Shown here: piece by piece, positions 28,483-37,514 of the stretch
Layout of the letters: every line of letters begins with the position of its first letter
Position numbering within the stretch: the stretch's first letter is position 1
DNA from: Pontibacter sp. HSC-14F20
Lineage (GTDB): Bacteria; Bacteroidota; Bacteroidia; Cytophagales; Hymenobacteraceae
NCBI RefSeq assembly: GCF_019599265.1
Contig: NZ_JAHZTC010000005.1
Coordinates: 124,001 to 188,000, forward strand
Length of the DNA: 64,000 nt
Direction: 5' to 3'
Program-made: the position numbers and the translations under genes
Notes under the pieces: generated by a model
What the model saw: only the letters and a program-made list of their open reading frames with translations
What the model was told of the DNA's origin: nothing
Databases searched by the model: none

Positions 28483-29118
28483 TTAGTCGTTTTCCTCCAC
28501 CAGTTCTTGCATCATCAGTAAGTCCGAGGCCCCCTCCTTATCGTACAGGCGATAGCCCCAGCTCACCTCGTTGTGCGGCGTGAGGCGCCCGAGCAGTACG
28601 ATGTACTCGCCTTGCAGCTCCTCTTGGGCAAACAGGGTTTCTTCGATGTAGCGCAGGCATTTGCTCATTTTATCGAGGTCGTAGGCAGGCAGCACAAGCA
28701 CCTTGAGCTTCCCCTGCGCTTTTATCAGGCGCGGCAGTTTTGTCTTAACCTCTTGCAGGCTGTAGAAACTCTGTAAGTGGAAGATATCCTCCTCCATCAG
28801 CGCTTGCCGCACCACAGTACCGTCTTCCTCGGGCTCGTCGGTGGAGGGCTCCAGGGCATAGCCGGTCAGGTCGAAGTCGGAGAACTGGTCAGTGGCTGCT
28901 ACATCGAGCATTTGAAGCAGGCAGTACTCCAGCAGCGACTGCCCTACGGTTTCGTAATTGTTCCGGAAAAGATAGTAGTGCATCCAGTCGGAGCCCTTGT
29001 TGCCGTGGTGGCTCAGGGCACTCTGCACAATGCCATGCATATGTGCCAAGTAGTTAAGGTGGCGCCACATGTCCATAAAGTCGGCCGCGGTGGGGATGTA
29101 AGTTGTCTGCTTTTCCAT
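28483..29118 (-). CDS. Unknown protein, first gene of the WYL-linked three-gene unit
   Basis: 211 residues. The N-terminal half is helical with aromatic and histidine-rich turns (MWRHLNYLAHMHGIV, ALSHHGNKGSDWMHYYLF); the C-terminal half is acidic and ends in LLMMQELVEEND. I recognise no domain. The start ATG at 29118 is about 31 bp downstream of a TTCCTTTG -7-like box (29149-29156, minus strand), itself 14 bp from a palindrome shared with the upstream gene's promoter. It heads the unit 29118-26310. Confidence 0.8.
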   Translation of the reverse strand: MEKQTTYIPTAADFMDMWRHLNYLAHMHGIVQSALSHHGNKGSDWMHYYLFRNNYETVGQSLLEYCLLQMLDVAATDQFSDFDLTGYALEPSTDEPEEDGTVVRQALMEEDIFHLQSFYSLQEVKTKLPRLIKAQGKLKVLVLPAYDLDKMSKCLRYIEETLFAQEELQGEYIVLLGRLTPHNEVSWGYRLYDKEGASDLLMMQELVEEND

Positions 29119-29148
29119 GTTCCTTGGGTGTGTGGTGAATTGATGTTA

Positions 29149-29183
29149 CAAAGGAACGGATAGGCAGTGCAGTCTTTCTGCAT
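29149..29183 (-). promoter_or_regulatory. Promoter with WYL-type operator, upstream of the 211-residue gene
   Basis: On the minus strand an inverted repeat ATGCAG-AAAGA-CTGCAC (29183 to 29167) is followed after exactly 14 bp by TTTG within TTCCTTTG (29156 to 29149), one mismatch from the Bacteroidota -7 box TAnnTTTG. The palindrome covers the -33 region, where a bound regulator would control RNA polymerase access. Confidence 0.6.
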
Positions 29184-29206
29184 CCACAGAAAATTGTGAA
29201 AATATT

Positions 29207-29689
29207 TTATTTGGGGGTCTTTAATTCTTGCTTCAACCGCTTTATTTCCTCCACAGAAACCTCTTGCATCAGAAAGCCTGCATATGTGCTTTTCTCGTAC
29301 GTACCCTCACCCTCCATGTGCCACTTCCCCCCTTTTAGTACCAGATCATAGACACCACTATGCTGCAACTCATCTAGGTATAACTCAGCAATTATGTTCA
29401 CATCGGCATCATATATCTTGAATTTGTATTGAGCAGAATAGTTAGAGTGCCTGCGTTTGTCTATCCATTCATTGTCTTTCTGCAACCTACTACCAAGTAT
29501 AGTGCGTGGCTCATGGTGCTGCACTACTTTTCGCTTGCCGCTTCTATAGATGGTGGTTTTGTACGTGACACTTTCGATGTAGCCCTCTGAGTATGCAGCT
29601 TGCATAAAAGGGTAAGGGAATGGTGTACTGTCTTCTACCTCCACATAATAGGGGCTTTGAGGCTCATACTTGTCTACTTCAAATCGCAT
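29207..29689 (-). CDS. Unknown 160-residue protein next to the WYL regulator
   Basis: 160 residues, no family recognised. Strand-rich segments (SVTYKTTIYRSGKRKVVQHH, YKFKIYDADVNIIAELYLDE, YDLVLKGGKWHMEGEGTYEK) suggest a mainly beta fold; a short basic helix ends the protein (SVEEIKRLKQELKTPK). There is no signal peptide. It is divergent from the WYL regulator across a 193-bp control region, and has its own operator-promoter. The 88-bp gap to the next minus-strand gene contains the second copy of that operator. Confidence 0.75.
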   Translation of the reverse strand: MRFEVDKYEPQSPYYVEVEDSTPFPYPFMQAAYSEGYIESVTYKTTIYRSGKRKVVQHHEPRTILGSRLQKDNEWIDKRRHSNYSAQYKFKIYDADVNIIAELYLDELQHSGVYDLVLKGGKWHMEGEGTYEKSTYAGFLMQEVSVEEIKRLKQELKTPK

Positions 29690-29728
29690 AGTTCTTCTCT
29701 TACAGGACCTTAATTAACTTATATGGAG

Positions 29729-29763
29729 CAAACATACTCACCGAAAGTGCAGCCTTTCTGCAC
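29729..29763 (-). promoter_or_regulatory. Promoter with perfect WYL-type operator palindrome
   Basis: On the minus strand GTGCAG-AAAGG-CTGCAC (29763 to 29747; perfect 6-bp arms, 5-bp spacer) is followed after exactly 14 bp by TTTG of TATGTTTG (29736 to 29729), a perfect match to the -7 consensus TAnnTTTG. The site lies in the divergent region between the 160-residue gene and the WYL regulator gene, so it could also affect the regulator's own promoter. Confidence 0.7.
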
Positions 29764-29882
29764 TCCTAAAAATCTCCCAAAATAAAGCCTCGGGGCTTAT
29801 AACTGGCAAGAATAAAGTTCTAACAAACATATTTTTAACACAGGTTGTATCAATAGCAATTTCTCTATATATTCGGAACGCT

Positions 29883-30926
29883 ATGGCCAACAAAAACAAA
29901 CTGGTTCGCCTGCAGGCCTTAGATGCCTGCCTGCGCAATAAATACCGCCGTTATACCCTGGATGATCTAGTTGAGGCTTGCTCTAAAGCGCTGTACGAGT
30001 ACGAGGGGGTGCAGAAAGGCATTAGCAAGCGCAGCGTGCAAGAGGATATAAAAGACATGCGCAGCGGCAAGTTTGGCTACATAGCGCCTATCGTGTGCGA
30101 AGACGGTATATATTATTATAGCGACCCCAGCTTCACGATTAGCAACAGTCCGCTGACCGACGACGATTACAAAGCCATACAGAACGCCCTAGCTGTGCTG
30201 GAACAATTCAGCGAACTGGGGCAGTTAGAAGCCTTGCGCCAGGTTGAAGCCAAGCTGCAGCAGAGTTTGTCGGTAGGCACTCCGGATGCCCAGCATACCT
30301 ATATCGAGTTTGAGAAAACCGAGTACCCAGCTGCTGAGAAATGGCTGGGCCGTCTGCTGCCCTACGTGAAATCGCGCCAGGGCCTGACCCTTATCTACCA
30401 GCCCTTCAGCCACGAAGCGCCCAATACCTACGAAACCACTGCCCTGCTGCTAAAGGAATTTAACGGACGCTGGTTTCTGGTGGGCTACAACCACAAGTAT
30501 AGCAACCTGCAAAACTTCGCTCTGGACCGACTGCACGATGTCCAAATTAACAATACACTGCCTATACCTGTGGATTCAGACGAGCTGCTGCACCAGCTCA
30601 AGCACCTCATTGGCGTGAGCATGCCCGCGACAGGTATAGAGCAGGTGGTTTTCCGCATCTCCCCTTTCCGCCGCAAGTACATCGAAACCAAACCCCTGCA
30701 CAGATCGCAGCAACTGCTCGACGACGCCAGCCATACCTTTTCGCTACAAGTAGGTGTGAATGTGGAGTTGAAAGCGAAGCTACTCAGCTTTGGGGCAGAG
30801 TTGGAGGTGCTGGAGCCTGGGCACTTGAGGGAGAGTATGCGGGAGGAGTTTGAGGAGGCTTTGGCTGCTTATAATGAAGTAATACCACTTCCTGAAGACC
30901 ATAGCGCCCTGCATGAACGCTACTAA
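29883..30926 (+). CDS. WYL-domain transcriptional regulator
   Basis: 347 residues. The N-terminal HTH-like region (LVRLQALDACLRNKYRRYTL and ISKRSVQEDIKDMR, about residues 7-55) is followed by a WYL domain near 170-215, where the motif is seen as RWFLVGYNHKYSNLQNFALD, and a C-terminal WCX extension (about 245-335). WYL regulators bind DNA as dimers at inverted repeats and are often controlled by nucleic acid or nucleotide ligands; many regulate defence loci (for example CapW, BrxR). The gene is divergent from the minus-strand cluster. Two palindromes in the cluster promoters are its probable targets, which is inferred from position only. Confidence 0.9.
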   Translation: MANKNKLVRLQALDACLRNKYRRYTLDDLVEACSKALYEYEGVQKGISKRSVQEDIKDMRSGKFGYIAPIVCEDGIYYYSDPSFTISNSPLTDDDYKAIQNALAVLEQFSELGQLEALRQVEAKLQQSLSVGTPDAQHTYIEFEKTEYPAAEKWLGRLLPYVKSRQGLTLIYQPFSHEAPNTYETTALLLKEFNGRWFLVGYNHKYSNLQNFALDRLHDVQINNTLPIPVDSDELLHQLKHLIGVSMPATGIEQVVFRISPFRRKYIETKPLHRSQQLLDDASHTFSLQVGVNVELKAKLLSFGAELEVLEPGHLRESMREEFEEALAAYNEVIPLPEDHSALHERY

Positions 30927-31265
30927 AACATTGGAGTATCATTTCGCCCTTGCCTGTCAAAACTGGATAGCATTATTCAGTAGTTGACACTCCATCACCT
31001 TATAAGCGGACAGGTACAGTTTTGATAAAAAATAAACAATTAGCCTTAAAACAGTTCCTTTTAAACATTTGATCTACTACTAAGAGCACCTTTTAAGTAC
31101 TCACCATGAATAGGCACAGTTCTCGACAATGGATAATTACAAGCTTGTAAACAACGAATACACTACTAGCTACTTCATACCTTAGTCCGATAAAATAGAA
31201 AATAGTGTGCTAGGTGCACAAGCTACTGCGCTTATACTTGTTCAACCATTTCTTAAATATTCTAC
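30927..31265. other. Intergenic region before addA
   Basis: 339 bp without a gene. I see no strong hairpin after the WYL gene and no exact TAnnTTTG box before addA; TATACTTG at about 31233 is one mismatch away. Nothing else is evident. Confidence 0.35.
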
Positions 31266-34200
31266 ATGAGCTTAACCATACTCCGTGCCTCGGCTGGCAG
31301 TGGCAAAACATACGCCCTGACCATGAATTACCTTCACCTGCTTCTGAGCCAGGATAATCCTGCTTATTTCCGGAGCATACTGGCCGTGACCTTTACAAAC
31401 AAGGCCACTCAGGAAATGAAAGCCCGTATTTTGAAGGAGCTGGAAAAAATTGCCTCCGGAGAAACAGATAAGGGAATGGGTAAGGCGCTACTAGAAGCCA
31501 TTGGTATTGAAGCTGAGGAATTGCAAAAGAGAGCAGATAATGCCTTGGTTAGCATACTGCATAATTATAGCCACTTCAGTGTGAGCACCATCGACAGCTT
31601 CTTTCAAAAAGTGGTTCGCTCTTTTGCACGCGAAGCAGAGTTGCCGGCTGGTTATAAGATAGAGCTCAATACAGCCAAGGTCCTAGAGGATTTAACTGAT
31701 CAACTTATGGACAAGGCGGCTACTGATACCTTTCTGAAGGACTGGCTCATCAGGTTCTCCAGTGAACAACTTAATCAGGGTAAGTCTTGGGATATCCGTA
31801 AAAACCTGCACAAACTGATAGGAGAAGTTGTCAAAGAAGGTTTTACAGAGCAGAGCGAGGGATTAAAGGCACTCAATCAAGACCCAACAGTTGCCCAGGC
31901 ATTCTTAAACAACCTTTGCAAAATCAGGTGGGATTTTGAGGGTGAGATGAGAAGAATTGGTGAAGATGCGCTGGAGGCGATTGAAAATGCCGGGCTTTCC
32001 ATAACTGACTTTAGCTATGGCAAGGCTGGTGTAGCAAATTACTTTAATAAGATAATTGCGGGAAATGATTATGCACCCGGTAAACGGGTATTGGATGTGT
32101 TAGCCAAAGAACAGAACTGGTATTCTAACAAACAGGATAAAGCGATTAAAGCGCTAATCGATGGACTGGCAGCACAATGCCTGGACGAATGTTTGGAACA
32201 AGCTGTAATGCTGTTTACTACCGCTAATGAAGAATACAGCTCAGCCTGTACCGTACTCGAGCATTTCACGACCTGTGCCCTGCTGGGTGAGTACTTGAAA
32301 TTGCTTAAAGATTACCGGACCGATAACAATGTATTGCTCATTTCAGACGTAGCCGAACTGCTCAATAAGATTATTGGCGAAGATGACGCGCCCTTTGTGT
32401 ATGAAAAAACAGGCAGTCGGTATAATCACTTCTTGATTGATGAGTTCCAGGACACAAGCCGCATGCACTGGAACAACTTTCTCCCTTTGCTGGATAACAG
32501 CATCGCTTCCGGCAACAAGAACCTGATAGTTGGCGACCCCAAACAAAGCATTTACCGCTGGCGTGGTGGCGACCTGCGCCTCATGCTGCAGGATGTTAGC
32601 AAACAGTTACCAGGTGCATTTCAGGAGCAACTTCAGCATAACTGGCGCAGCTGCGAAGAAGTCATTAACTTTAACAACTGTCTGTTTAAGCATGCTGCAG
32701 AAGTAGTGGCCGAACAAGCTGAAGAAGCCGCAAGAGGCAAGCAGTTTCCTGAGAAGCGGTCAGTCATTATTCAGGACCTGCTGAATAACATAGAAGCTGT
32801 TTATGAAGAGAGTGCGCAACTTTTCCCAGCTGATAAAATTTCGCCTGACTGTAAGAGCGGTTTTGTGCAGGTACAAATGGTGCTGGACCAGAGCAGAGGC
32901 AGAGATTCCCTTGAACTTTCCTTTAAAGATCAGGCGAAAGCATTACTGCTGAAAAACATTCAGAAAACCTGTAACGCAGGATATACCCTGCAAGATATAG
33001 CGCTCCTTGTGCGTAGTAACGGTGAAGCAAGAGAATTAGCGGCTTACCTATCAGTACACGGGCTGGATGTTTTGAGCGAGGAAGCACTCCGACTGAATGC
33101 AGCGCAATCGGTACAGCTGCTGGTAAACCTGCTGCATTTGCTGCACAATATCAAAAACAAACCAGCCATTGTAGCCTCAGTAAAGCTATATGCCGCTATT
33201 AGAAAGACGGCAGGCCCTGATACTGCCACACTGCAAAGAGTAGCTACTGCAGATATCAAAGAGCTGGAAGACCTCTTGCCCGGTGAATTTACAAAAAATC
33301 ATATCAGCCTGAGCCGTATGGCGCTTTATGACCTGTGTAGCCGCCTGACACGCCTGTTCGGGCTCGACAGGCTGCGGGACGAAGAGCATTATTTGGAGGC
33401 CTTTATGAACGAAGTGCACCGGTATAGCCATGAAGAAAATGGTGACCTTGGCGGCTTCCTGAACTGGTGGCAAGACGAAGGTGCCAGACAAAGCTTGAAA
33501 CGGGATCAGGCACCGAACGCTATTCGTATCTTAACCGTCCACAAAAGCAAGGGGCTGCAATACCCGGTTGTCATGATACCTTATTGTAACTGGAAGCTTG
33601 ATGTTGATACACAGGGAAAGACGAATATCATCTGGGCAGACTGTAAGCCTGAAGGCGTTCCATCCATACATAGCCAGCTTTTTAATGGTTTGCCTCTCGC
33701 TGGGGTACCCATTACTTATAAGAGCGAACTGGCTTCCACATACTTTAGTTTTGAGCATCTGCAGGAAAAGCTACAAGCCTATCTTGACAACCTGAACCTG
33801 TTGTATGTAGCGCTAACCCGTGCAGAAGATGTCTTACTCATTACCGCTCAGGACCTCAAGGACAACAGTGAAAGTCGCCATGTGGGTTGGGTGATGAAAG
33901 AGTGCCTTGCTGCCATGCATGCACCAGTAGAAGAAAAGAGCTGCTCTATCGGAGAAAAGGAGTTTCCCTATACACAGGCTGTGTTTGGCAAACTTATGCA
34001 GCACACAAAACAGTCAACAACTGGCACCCAGGCAGAAACCCCTTACCATACGCCACTAGAGCATTGGGACCATATTCTGCGTCTGCGCCGCCACGCAAAG
34101 CCTGTTTACATTGAAGCGAACGAGCACATTGCGCAAAGTATAGATTATGGAACCCTGGTACATGATGTACTGGCTAAAGTAACCTACCTGGACTCCCTGC

Positions 34201-34577
34201 CGACCGTGCTGAAAAGTATGCAGTTGAAGTCGGAGATCACACAAAAGGATGCGGAAATCCTGCAAGCAAAAATGGAAGCGCTCTTGCAGCACCCTCAGGT
34301 AACTTCCTGGTTTAGTATTGATTGGCAGGTGCTAAACGAGCAGCCTATATTAGGAGTGAAGGGCGAAATACACCGGCCAGACAGGGTGCTACTGAAAGGG
34401 AAGCAAGCAATCGTGATAGACTATAAAACTGGAAACCGCAGCAAGTCGCACCATACACAGCTAAAGCGCTACATGAGCCAGCTAGCGCAAATGGGCTGTG
34501 AAACCGAAGGCTACCTACTCTATATCGAAGAAGAAAATCCTGTGGAAAGCGTGGCAAGGGAAGCCATACCTGCATAG
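31266..34577 (+). CDS. addA: AddA/RecB-like UvrD-family helicase-nuclease
   Basis: 1103 residues. A DNA end-processing enzyme subunit for double-strand break repair and degradation of foreign linear DNA. Walker A ASAGSGKT is at residues 8-15, ILAVTFTNKATQEM near 42, Walker B in HFLIDEFQDTSRMHWNNFLP near 388, GDPKQSIYRWRGG near 423, and motif V/VI in ILTVHKSKGLQYPVV near 753 with NLLYVALTRAEDVL near 845. The C-terminal nuclease site is seen as HRPDRVL and AIVIDYKTGNRS (Asp near 1051) with the following QLKRYMSQL helix. The order and length fit AddA of Bacteroidota. addB follows after 47 bp. Confidence 0.92.
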   Translation: MSLTILRASAGSGKTYALTMNYLHLLLSQDNPAYFRSILAVTFTNKATQEMKARILKELEKIASGETDKGMGKALLEAIGIEAEELQKRADNALVSILHNYSHFSVSTIDSFFQKVVRSFAREAELPAGYKIELNTAKVLEDLTDQLMDKAATDTFLKDWLIRFSSEQLNQGKSWDIRKNLHKLIGEVVKEGFTEQSEGLKALNQDPTVAQAFLNNLCKIRWDFEGEMRRIGEDALEAIENAGLSITDFSYGKAGVANYFNKIIAGNDYAPGKRVLDVLAKEQNWYSNKQDKAIKALIDGLAAQCLDECLEQAVMLFTTANEEYSSACTVLEHFTTCALLGEYLKLLKDYRTDNNVLLISDVAELLNKIIGEDDAPFVYEKTGSRYNHFLIDEFQDTSRMHWNNFLPLLDNSIASGNKNLIVGDPKQSIYRWRGGDLRLMLQDVSKQLPGAFQEQLQHNWRSCEEVINFNNCLFKHAAEVVAEQAEEAARGKQFPEKRSVIIQDLLNNIEAVYEESAQLFPADKISPDCKSGFVQVQMVLDQSRGRDSLELSFKDQAKALLLKNIQKTCNAGYTLQDIALLVRSNGEARELAAYLSVHGLDVLSEEALRLNAAQSVQLLVNLLHLLHNIKNKPAIVASVKLYAAIRKTAGPDTATLQRVATADIKELEDLLPGEFTKNHISLSRMALYDLCSRLTRLFGLDRLRDEEHYLEAFMNEVHRYSHEENGDLGGFLNWWQDEGARQSLKRDQAPNAIRILTVHKSKGLQYPVVMIPYCNWKLDVDTQGKTNIIWADCKPEGVPSIHSQLFNGLPLAGVPITYKSELASTYFSFEHLQEKLQAYLDNLNLLYVALTRAEDVLLITAQDLKDNSESRHVGWVMKECLAAMHAPVEEKSCSIGEKEFPYTQAVFGKLMQHTKQSTTGTQAETPYHTPLEHWDHILRLRRHAKPVYIEANEHIAQSIDYGTLVHDVLAKVTYLDSLPTVLKSMQLKSEITQKDAEILQAKMEALLQHPQVTSWFSIDWQVLNEQPILGVKGEIHRPDRVLLKGKQAIVIDYKTGNRSKSHHTQLKRYMSQLAQMGCETEGYLLYIEEENPVESVAREAIPA

Positions 34578-34624
34578 CCTGTTTTTTCTCTTTATCATTC
34601 TTTATCACCTAACGACTTCACCTT

Positions 34625-37489
34625 ATGAACATAGATTTTCTACAAACAATAGCCAACACCCTATTCAAAGACTATCAGGGACGTTTTGAACAAATACAGG
34701 TAGTGTTTCCAAACCGCAGGGCAGGTCAGTTTCTACTAAAGCACCTGGCCGATTTGAGCCAAACGCCAACTTGGGCGCCGCAGGTATTGAGCATGGGGGA
34801 ATACTTGGAACAATTCTCTGATTTAAAGCGGGCTGACAACCTCCTGCTCTGTTTTAAGCTATACCCGATTTATAAAGAGTTGATGCCAGGGGATGAGACT
34901 TTTGACCAGTTTTATGCCTGGGCAGAAATCATCCTGAAAGATTTTAACAACCTAGACCAAGCCTGCGCTGATGCTGACAAAGTGTTTTACCACTTAAAAG
35001 ACATAAAAGCGCTGGAAAGCGATGACCTGCTAAGTGAAGAGCAAAAAGACACGCTTCAGGCCTTTTACGGCAGTTTCGGGGAACAAAAAGCGTTATCGGG
35101 ACATAAAGAAAGGTTTCTGGCTTTCTGGGAGGTTCTGCCTCAGTTGTACAAAGCATTCAGAGAAAAACTGATACAGGAAAACATTGGGTATAGCGGTCTC
35201 ATTGCCAGAAGCGTGGCAGAAGAAAAACGATACCTGGATGCACCAGAAGGTAAAACCGTTCTGTTCTGTGGGTTTAATGATCTCACCAAAGTGGAAGAGA
35301 CTGTTATCAAGCAACTGCTACAAAAAGGCACTGCCCGAATTTTTTGGGATGTGGATGCGCATATACTTAAACCAGAGCAGGAAGCAGGCCTATTCATGCG
35401 CCGCTGGCGGAAAGACGATGTCTTAGGGCCAACTTTCCCTGCACAAGTCCCTGATCTTTTAGCTAAAAAGTTACAGGAAACCATACAGCTCACAGAACTG
35501 CCGCTGGACCATGTGCAGGCACGCGAGGCAGGCCGACAGTTGCAGCAGCAGTTAGCAGAAAATGGTGTGCCCACTGATCAGGAGCTGACGCGTACTGCGG
35601 TTGTACTACCAGATGAAAGTCAGTTGTTCCCCTTTCTGTACCAGTTACCATCAGAACTGGAGCATTCTACAGTAAATGTAACTATGGGTGTGCCCCTGCG
35701 GGTAACGCCTGTTTACAGTTTATTAGATGCTTTGCTAGAGCTCCAGAAAACCTGCACACCTGACCCAATGCTGTTTCATTACAAGCCGGTTACCAGCCTG
35801 CTCCGACACCCTTATGTACGAGGTCTCAATCCGACACTTACTTACAAAGTACTTCGGGACATTGAGAGGCACAGTAAAATTCACATTAGCGAAACTGAGC
35901 TGCAGGAAGACAAAGGCCTAGCCATCATCTTTCAGTGTGCCGCTTCAGGGGCAGGCTTAGGGAACTACTTATTGAAGGTAATGGAGCTAGTTAATAAGCA
36001 GCTCCGCGATCAGCAGACAAGCCAGCAAACGCTGGAAGAAGAGTATATTTCCCGTACTCGCACGCAACTGGAGAATATGCTAAAAACTGCAGAAGAGGCA
36101 GACATTCAGCTGAGCACCGATTTGCTGGATAAGCTGATTCGCCACCTGCTGCAACAGCTAACCATTCCGTTTACAGGCGAGCCTTTGCAGGGCCTGCAGG
36201 TAATGGGTATGCTGGAAACCCGCTGCCTCGATTTTGACAACCTGTACATCCTTAGCCTGAACGAAGGAGTATTGCCGGCTGCCTCTGATGAACCGTCCCT
36301 TATTCCATACTTCATCCGCAGCGCATATGGGCTACCTACTACCGACGAGCATGATGCTGTTTATGCCTATCACTTTTACAGGCTGTTGCAACGTGCTAAA
36401 AAGGTACACTTGTTTTACAGTAACTACCGCAGTGGTGGTAAACAAGGCGAACTCAGCCGCTTTGTAAGGCAGCTCCTGTACGAGCTATGGCCTGATGTGA
36501 AACCGCACCAGCAGCACCTAAATGCCAGGCTGGGCACAACTGCTGCACTTGACTTAAAGAAAGAAACGCTACAAGCAGCTTTGTTAAAGTATACCGATAA
36601 CGGAGAGCCTGCCAAGGCCCTCTCCCCTAGTGCGCTGAACACTTGGTTGCATTGCCGTACCCAATTCGCTTTCCGCTACTTGGTCGGTATTAAAGAGCCT
36701 GATGAAGTACAGGAAGATGTGGATAGTTCAATCTTCGGTCTGCTCATGCACCAGGTACTTCAAAACTTCTATGAAGAATATGGAGAAGGCGCCGAGGTAA
36801 CCAAAGAGAGTATAGAACAGAAACTCACCGAGCTGCCACTCCTGCAAAGGGTTATAGTGGCTTATCAGCAAAAGTCTGGTGTCGTACCCTTCCTGGGCCG
36901 CAATAGTATGCCCCTGCATATGGTAGCTGAGATGGTAAACCAAGTCTTGGAAGTGGATAAAGCCTATGCTCCCTTCTCTATCGTAGGGCTCGAAAAAACG
37001 TTTAATATGGCCATACAGGTTCCTTATGGCAATGGGACCAAAACCATGCGCCTAAAAGGCCACGTCGACCGGATTGACGAGAAAAACGGAGAAATAAGAG
37101 TATTGGATTACAAGACTGGTAAAGACACCCGCGCCTTTACAACCATACCTGAGCTTTTCGACCGCGAAACAAAAGACAGAAACAAAGCTGCCATGCAGGT
37201 ATTAATCTACTCGCTGCTCTATACCCAGCATAACAAAGAAGCACTTGATGGTAAAAGTGTGGTTCCTGCGCTGTATAATAGCAAAGAGCTATACAGCAAA
37301 GGTTTTGATGCTATCTTAAAAGCTGGTGACGAAAAGCTAGTTGCGCTAAATACTGTACAATCTGAAGAAGTGGGGCAACAGCTCAGCAATTTATTAGAAG
37401 AAGTACTGTCTTTAGATGGTGTGCTGGATCAGCGGGAGGATGCTAAAGGCTGTGAGTATTGTGGGTACGCGGGGATTTGTGGGCGGTAA
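34625..37489 (+). CDS. addB: AddB-like nuclease subunit with Fe-S cluster
   Basis: 954 residues. The N-terminal helicase-like part has FPNRRAGQFLLKHL near residue 30 in place of a Walker A, as in Bacteroidota AddB-type proteins with an inactive motor. The C-terminal nuclease domain starts at SPSALNTWLHCRTQFAFRYL (Cys near 676) and has GHVDRIDEKNG and IRVLDYKTGKDTRAF (about 815-835). CEYCGYAGIC at the extreme C-terminus supplies three more cysteines, giving the four-Cys staple of AddB and Cas4 nucleases around a 4Fe-4S cluster. It is co-transcribed with addA and followed after 25 bp by another Fe-S nuclease gene. Confidence 0.9.
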   Translation: MNIDFLQTIANTLFKDYQGRFEQIQVVFPNRRAGQFLLKHLADLSQTPTWAPQVLSMGEYLEQFSDLKRADNLLLCFKLYPIYKELMPGDETFDQFYAWAEIILKDFNNLDQACADADKVFYHLKDIKALESDDLLSEEQKDTLQAFYGSFGEQKALSGHKERFLAFWEVLPQLYKAFREKLIQENIGYSGLIARSVAEEKRYLDAPEGKTVLFCGFNDLTKVEETVIKQLLQKGTARIFWDVDAHILKPEQEAGLFMRRWRKDDVLGPTFPAQVPDLLAKKLQETIQLTELPLDHVQAREAGRQLQQQLAENGVPTDQELTRTAVVLPDESQLFPFLYQLPSELEHSTVNVTMGVPLRVTPVYSLLDALLELQKTCTPDPMLFHYKPVTSLLRHPYVRGLNPTLTYKVLRDIERHSKIHISETELQEDKGLAIIFQCAASGAGLGNYLLKVMELVNKQLRDQQTSQQTLEEEYISRTRTQLENMLKTAEEADIQLSTDLLDKLIRHLLQQLTIPFTGEPLQGLQVMGMLETRCLDFDNLYILSLNEGVLPAASDEPSLIPYFIRSAYGLPTTDEHDAVYAYHFYRLLQRAKKVHLFYSNYRSGGKQGELSRFVRQLLYELWPDVKPHQQHLNARLGTTAALDLKKETLQAALLKYTDNGEPAKALSPSALNTWLHCRTQFAFRYLVGIKEPDEVQEDVDSSIFGLLMHQVLQNFYEEYGEGAEVTKESIEQKLTELPLLQRVIVAYQQKSGVVPFLGRNSMPLHMVAEMVNQVLEVDKAYAPFSIVGLEKTFNMAIQVPYGNGTKTMRLKGHVDRIDEKNGEIRVLDYKTGKDTRAFTTIPELFDRETKDRNKAAMQVLIYSLLYTQHNKEALDGKSVVPALYNSKELYSKGFDAILKAGDEKLVALNTVQSEEVGQQLSNLLEEVLSLDGVLDQREDAKGCEYCGYAGICGR

Positions 37490-37514
37490 CAGAGAAACTA
37501 TTAATTAAAAGATA

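Noticed and set aside
31266..37489. TATACCT as a Chi site for AddAB
   Set aside because: Attractive because the word is abundant in chromosomal parts, but I find no copy in addAB itself, I did not establish strand bias, and Chi of Bacteroidota AddAB is not known to me.
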